64,000 bases of DNA from Cyrtodaria siliqua (taxonomy: Eukaryota > Mollusca > Bivalvia > Adapedonta > Hiatellidae): NCBI GenBank assembly GCA_037043455.1, contig JAWPHD010010368.1, positions 30,384 to 94,383 on the forward strand. Direction: 5' to 3'. The position numbers were made by a program, and so were the translations under genes. This document shows, in pieces, positions 60,401 through 64,000 of the stretch. The stretch's first letter is position 1. Every line of letters begins with the position of its first letter. Below the pieces are notes generated by a model. That model searched no databases. It was not told the origin of the DNA and saw only the letters and a list, made by a program, of their open reading frames with translations.

Positions 60401-61605
60401 CTATTTTAAATTTTAATAGTTTACATGTTATGTCCAATGAGGATGAACATAAAAATTGACTCATTATATATTGCAGTATTGCGAATAATAAATTCTTCCC
60501 TAACAAACCTAGATAACCTAAACAGCTCTTGCTGGCTTGAAGATTACATCAGCTGAATACATTTAAAACACTTGGATGACTGTAATAATAATGTTTAACA
60601 TATAGCTTACGTATTTGCTCGTACGAAGGACATATTAATATAAAATGATATTCATCTTCTAAGTCGGTACTATTACACAATGTCTTATATCTTTGATTTC
60701 TATCAATTCTATTTTGTGAATATCTGCCAGTTTCAATTCTAAGTCTGTGGGAGGATAATCTTAACCTCGACATGGCAGCCCTTAATTTCAATGGCAATAT
60801 ATCTAGATACACTTCATATGCAAACGAGGTTTTAAAATGTATATACAAACATAAAACTCGATTATTTTCAACATCAGTGTTCCATTTTTTAATAAAAACA
60901 ATCTATTAGTTTTTGTTTAATCAATAAATGAAAAGTTCTCATGTCAATATAAGTTGGGTCGTTTCAAACATACTTATAGCCACAGTCAATTAGAATGGTT
61001 TTAACATTGCTGGCCCAATTTTTCTTTTTTCCTTCACACTCTCTCACAGCATCTTTATAAAAAGCTGATATTAAAATGTTTTTGAATCGACCACCTTACT
61101 CCAATACTTTATTATTTTTGCATACCTTAAAATATGCAATATATATCTACATAGTTTTCCATAAATACCGACAATACTAGTAGAAGTTTTAACTCTTAAC
61201 AAGTATTTACAACATTCCAAATGTATTCTTTCAATCCCCTTTGACTTTGTAAAACTCCAAGTTCCTGATCCATAGCTTAGTATGGAACCAACGAACACAT
61301 CAAATAATTGACAAAATGTTTTTGGTTTAAAATTGTATTTTTTTACATGTGCAATTATTATATTCAAAGCTTTTAATCCTTTACCTTCTAAAGTCTCTTG
61401 ATTTAAATTAAATGAACCAGTATAATAAAAAACAGTTCCGAGGTGGTTAAAATCGTTAACAACTTCTAAATTATTTCCATTATAAACCCATGTCTCATCA
61501 ACTAAAAGATGACCCCTTTTTCTAAAAACCATAGCTTTTGTCTTTTCCGCGTTAACCTCTAATCCCCATTTGTCGCAATCATGAGTATATGGTGAAAAGG
61601 CAGAT
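60401..61605 (-). pseudogene. LINE ORF2 C-terminal half (RT thumb to Cys/His finger)
   Basis: The minus frame opens at about 61605 with WGLEVNAEKTKAMVFRK, the strand after the YADD box. It continues HLGTVFYYTGSF, LSYGSGTWSF and IERIHLECCKYLL to a stop at 61071. A shifted frame gives YKDAVRECEGKKKNWASNV and, after more stops, RLRLSSHRLRIETGRY and DLEDEYHFILICPSYEQIR (about 60650). That is the conserved H-x-L-x-I-E-x-GR and ED-x-HF...C block found at LINE C-termini, but the usual Cys pair before it is weak here. The 3' UTR begins at about 60470. There are at least one frameshift and several stops. The missing upstream half corresponds to the RT palm found at 19.06-19.44 kb, suggesting the same family. 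Non-functional. Confidence 0.85.
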
Positions 61606-61728
61606 ATCCTTTATTTATAACACGTTATGTTAGAATAATTACATATTTGTATAAATACTGAAAACACATGCTATAATACTTAAAAACGTTTACGTATCAT
61701 CATTAAATGATTGTACAAAGGGTTATGT
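61606..61728. other. Short unclassified spacer
   Basis: Nothing recognisable between the LINE relic and the dispersed repeat. Confidence 0.3.
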
Positions 61729-62064
61729 GTGTTTTACTTATATTGCCTATTGATGCTGCCTTGTTGGTTAGAGATTGTATCATGGCGGGGATTTCTTTAT
61801 TTGCACTGTCCTGTTTTAAAGCGATGACAGTAGGGTAAGTGTGAGGTTTGGTGCTCCCTAGAACCGGTTTAAACCCCCAGTGGCCTAGTTTGCCACTGAC
61901 CGTTCCAAGGCGGTAGCCCTATTGTCAACCCTTCTGTGTTTGTGATGCATTTATTATTACTTTTGCCTTATTGTTTGTCTGTTTGCGTGTTTGTTTCTGT
62001 GTTTTGTGGTTGACTGTCCTCCTTGAATGCTACTTTCCCTGTCCGATCTTTTTATATTTCTTTA
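61729..62064 (+). repeat. Unclassified dispersed repeat, copy 2 (about 336 bp)
   Basis: Nearly identical to 54296-54638 in the same orientation, with a short deletion after tttgtgatg. Both copies stop at ttttatatttcttta, which fixes the element's right boundary. Confidence 0.9.
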
Positions 62065-62637
62065 TACAAATTGGGTATCAAACAGAAAATATGTTAAATG
62101 AATATGACATGATTTTACAAATGTCTGGAATGATCCAAATTCGGTTGACTTTGAATACGTTACTAACATATTTAAATATAGAGTTGTTGATTGTTTCATA
62201 CAATGATGGTTTGTGGATAAGCATCAAGTAGAGTACTTGAATTTCGCAATAATTGTAAAAATTAGTTTTAATTACGAAGATTTTGATATTTACCATTTAA
62301 TCTTAGGCTGTATATATTACGCCATCACTACGCCGCCCCTGGAAGCAGCTCAATGAACCTTTGCCTACATCTGGGCGATTTAATAAACAATAGAATATCT
62401 GCACATACGTTAAGAATACAAACAGGTCGATACACTAGAAATAGAAGTGCTACATAAGTACAAAACACAATCGCGGAAATTGAAAGGTGACACACACATG
62501 ACAATATTGTATGACAATGGTTTTAACTGTAACGTTTGTTTTATCATATATCTCCCCTAGAACCTCATTGTTCTTCCATCTCTTGTGGATTGGCAGCAAT
62601 TAGCATGTATTATAGACTTAATGCGACCATGCCTATA
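62065..62637. other. No gene recognised
   Basis: AT-rich. Frames on both strands at 62078-62296 are mutual shadows without motif. Confidence 0.35.
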
Positions 62638-62695
62638 TATACTGAAAAGAAAAAGAAACGCATAATGGGTATTTGCACTATATATTGCATTTTAA
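62638..62695 (+). mobile_element. Solo MITE end related to 4442
   Basis: tatactgaaaagaaaaagaa then acgcataatggg, and ctatatattgcatttta, parallel the left end of the 4442-4918 MITE. I find no opposing end to the right. Confidence 0.5.
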
Positions 62696-64000
62696 TATGC
62701 TGCTGCTAATCGAATGGTAATAATAATAATCGGTATTTCCTCCATTTATAGGAGAGCATATATAAACAATGATGCATATAGAACAATAGTACAGTAATTT
62801 TAGATGGCAAAACTATTAAATCAACACAGTTACATAATGTATAGATCAATATTTAAATTTAATTATGCGCATTCACTCCTTTCTACGTGTTTGAAAACCA
62901 TAGTAATAATACTCGGCTGTATCACAATATCATAAAGCACTAAACATATTAGCTAACCATTGTGTATTTTAAATAATACAACAATATTTGGCCAAAATAG
63001 TAACAATGTGTATGTAATTATCTATAAGGACAAACTTTCACCTATGGTTGTGACCTGCTCAGTAGTATTTAACTGAGTAAGTGTCATCCAACGGGATATT
63101 TTACTTTGTTTTGATTATGTATCTACAACAAGCCTGTTTCCCTGTAATGAAGCCTTTTCGAAACGAAATACAAGAGTTCATAGGGATATGAAATGACTCC
63201 TTGTGATTATATCTGGTTATTTATATTTAAACATTGTTTTACCCGTTCTTACAAAAACATTTTGTGAATAATGTTTATGATAATTATAAGTAAATGATCA
63301 CTGTTATCAGTATAGTGGTAATGACCTGGACCAGCAATTAAGTCACAAAGTTGTTCAGTTTGGCCTGTCGATATGAACTTACAATATGTATCAAAGCCAG
63401 CATATCTTAGAATAGCTGTCCATAGTGCATTTCTTTTTTTTCTTTTTTTTCTTTTTTTTTTGGCCCACCTTCTCAACCCCTTTTATATGCTCCTTTCTTT
63501 CGCCTCCCCTCACTCCGTCTTCCGCCAGCTCTGCTGTTGTCCCTCCTACTAGATGGTGATCTGTTCTGACATACTTTCTGCTGATGCCTCGCTGTATATT
63601 CCGTTTCTGCGACGACTCTCGCTGTTCACCCGCAGTTCACCTGATTGTTCTCTTTTTTCCTTTGGATTGTACTGTTTCTGGGACATTGCTGATATGTCTT
63701 CTGTTATTGTCTATTGCTGTAAAACAGCCTCCCCATAGTACTCCATGGTACTCCATTCAAGCTACTATGCCACTACTAGGCTACTGGCCACTGCATACTT
63801 TAGATGCGCCATACGAAGAACCAACGAATTTCTGTCTACAGGTTCCCTTCTTTCAGTGAACGTCGGCCTAACATCGTCACAAGACAGCAGAGAGGTACTA
63901 ACTACTCATGAAGCAAATTTGAGGGCCGAGAAGGTAGATTTTTGCCGAATGGTGATGAATGATAAGCAATGAATAAATGAAACATGATATGGAGAGACCA
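62696..64000. other. No gene recognised
   Basis: AT-rich to about 63420, a poly-T tract at about 63430-63460, then a moderately GC-richer part with several plus-strand frames of 60-91 aa and no motif. The end (gagaaggtagatttttgccg, then aatgaataaatgaaac) resembles a retroelement 3' terminus but the body is not recognised. Confidence 0.3.

Noticed and set aside
63553..63972. Overlapping plus frames of 61-91 aa
   Set aside because: No motif, they overlap each other in different frames, and a retroelement-like terminus follows; not enough to call a gene.
1..64000. Telomere repeats or rDNA
   Set aside because: No ttaggg runs and no recognisable rRNA segments were seen on either strand.

Overview
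The window looks like AT-rich, non-coding, repeat-dominated DNA of an animal, most likely a mollusc and plausibly a bivalve. The clues are 5'-truncated non-LTR retrotransposon (LINE) fragments with RT, endonuclease or RNase H signatures, short dispersed elements ending in (TTCAA)n or (TTCA)n tails, palindromic MITEs, elements with internal ~160-bp core repeats reminiscent of the bivalve pearl family, and very large tandem arrays. I see no bacterial gene, no operon and no intact host gene. Every protein-like segment I recognise is a broken retroelement. The taxonomic call is inference from repeat style, not proof.

Layout. 1-2 kb: two minisatellites (26-bp and 31-bp units). 2.8-5 kb: a long foldback element and a palindromic MITE. 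5.2-6.5 kb: a pearl-like element with about six 160-bp cores. 7.5-10.9 kb: a tandem segmental duplication whose two copies carry a 21-bp minisatellite at different lengths; copy 2 runs into a full-length MITE (10.8-11.4 kb) and copy 1 ends inside the same MITE. 11.9-12.8 kb: a LINE endonuclease fragment and a LINE 3' tail. 13.4-14.1 kb: partial copies of an unclassified dispersed repeat and a 25-bp minisatellite. 15.3-20.2 kb: two foldback elements bracketing a LINE graveyard that includes a nearly readable reverse transcriptase on the minus strand.

21.2-48.7 kb is the dominant feature: about 26.6 kb of a 46-bp satellite (roughly 580 monomers), interrupted once by an RNase H-bearing LINE fragment at 34.98-35.93 kb. 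Left of that insertion lies a 2573-bp higher-order repeat in about four copies that look nearly identical. To the right, larger irregular blocks are duplicated.

49-64 kb: microsatellites, a poly-G tandem duplication, a second pearl-like element with inverted termini, several tRNA-type SINE candidates, a segmental duplication carrying a 125-bp MITE flanked by a 9-bp target duplication, and three more LINE relics. The parts do not work together as a pathway. The window reads as a satellite domain with flanking transposon-rich DNA, shaped by unequal exchange, tandem duplication and insertion.
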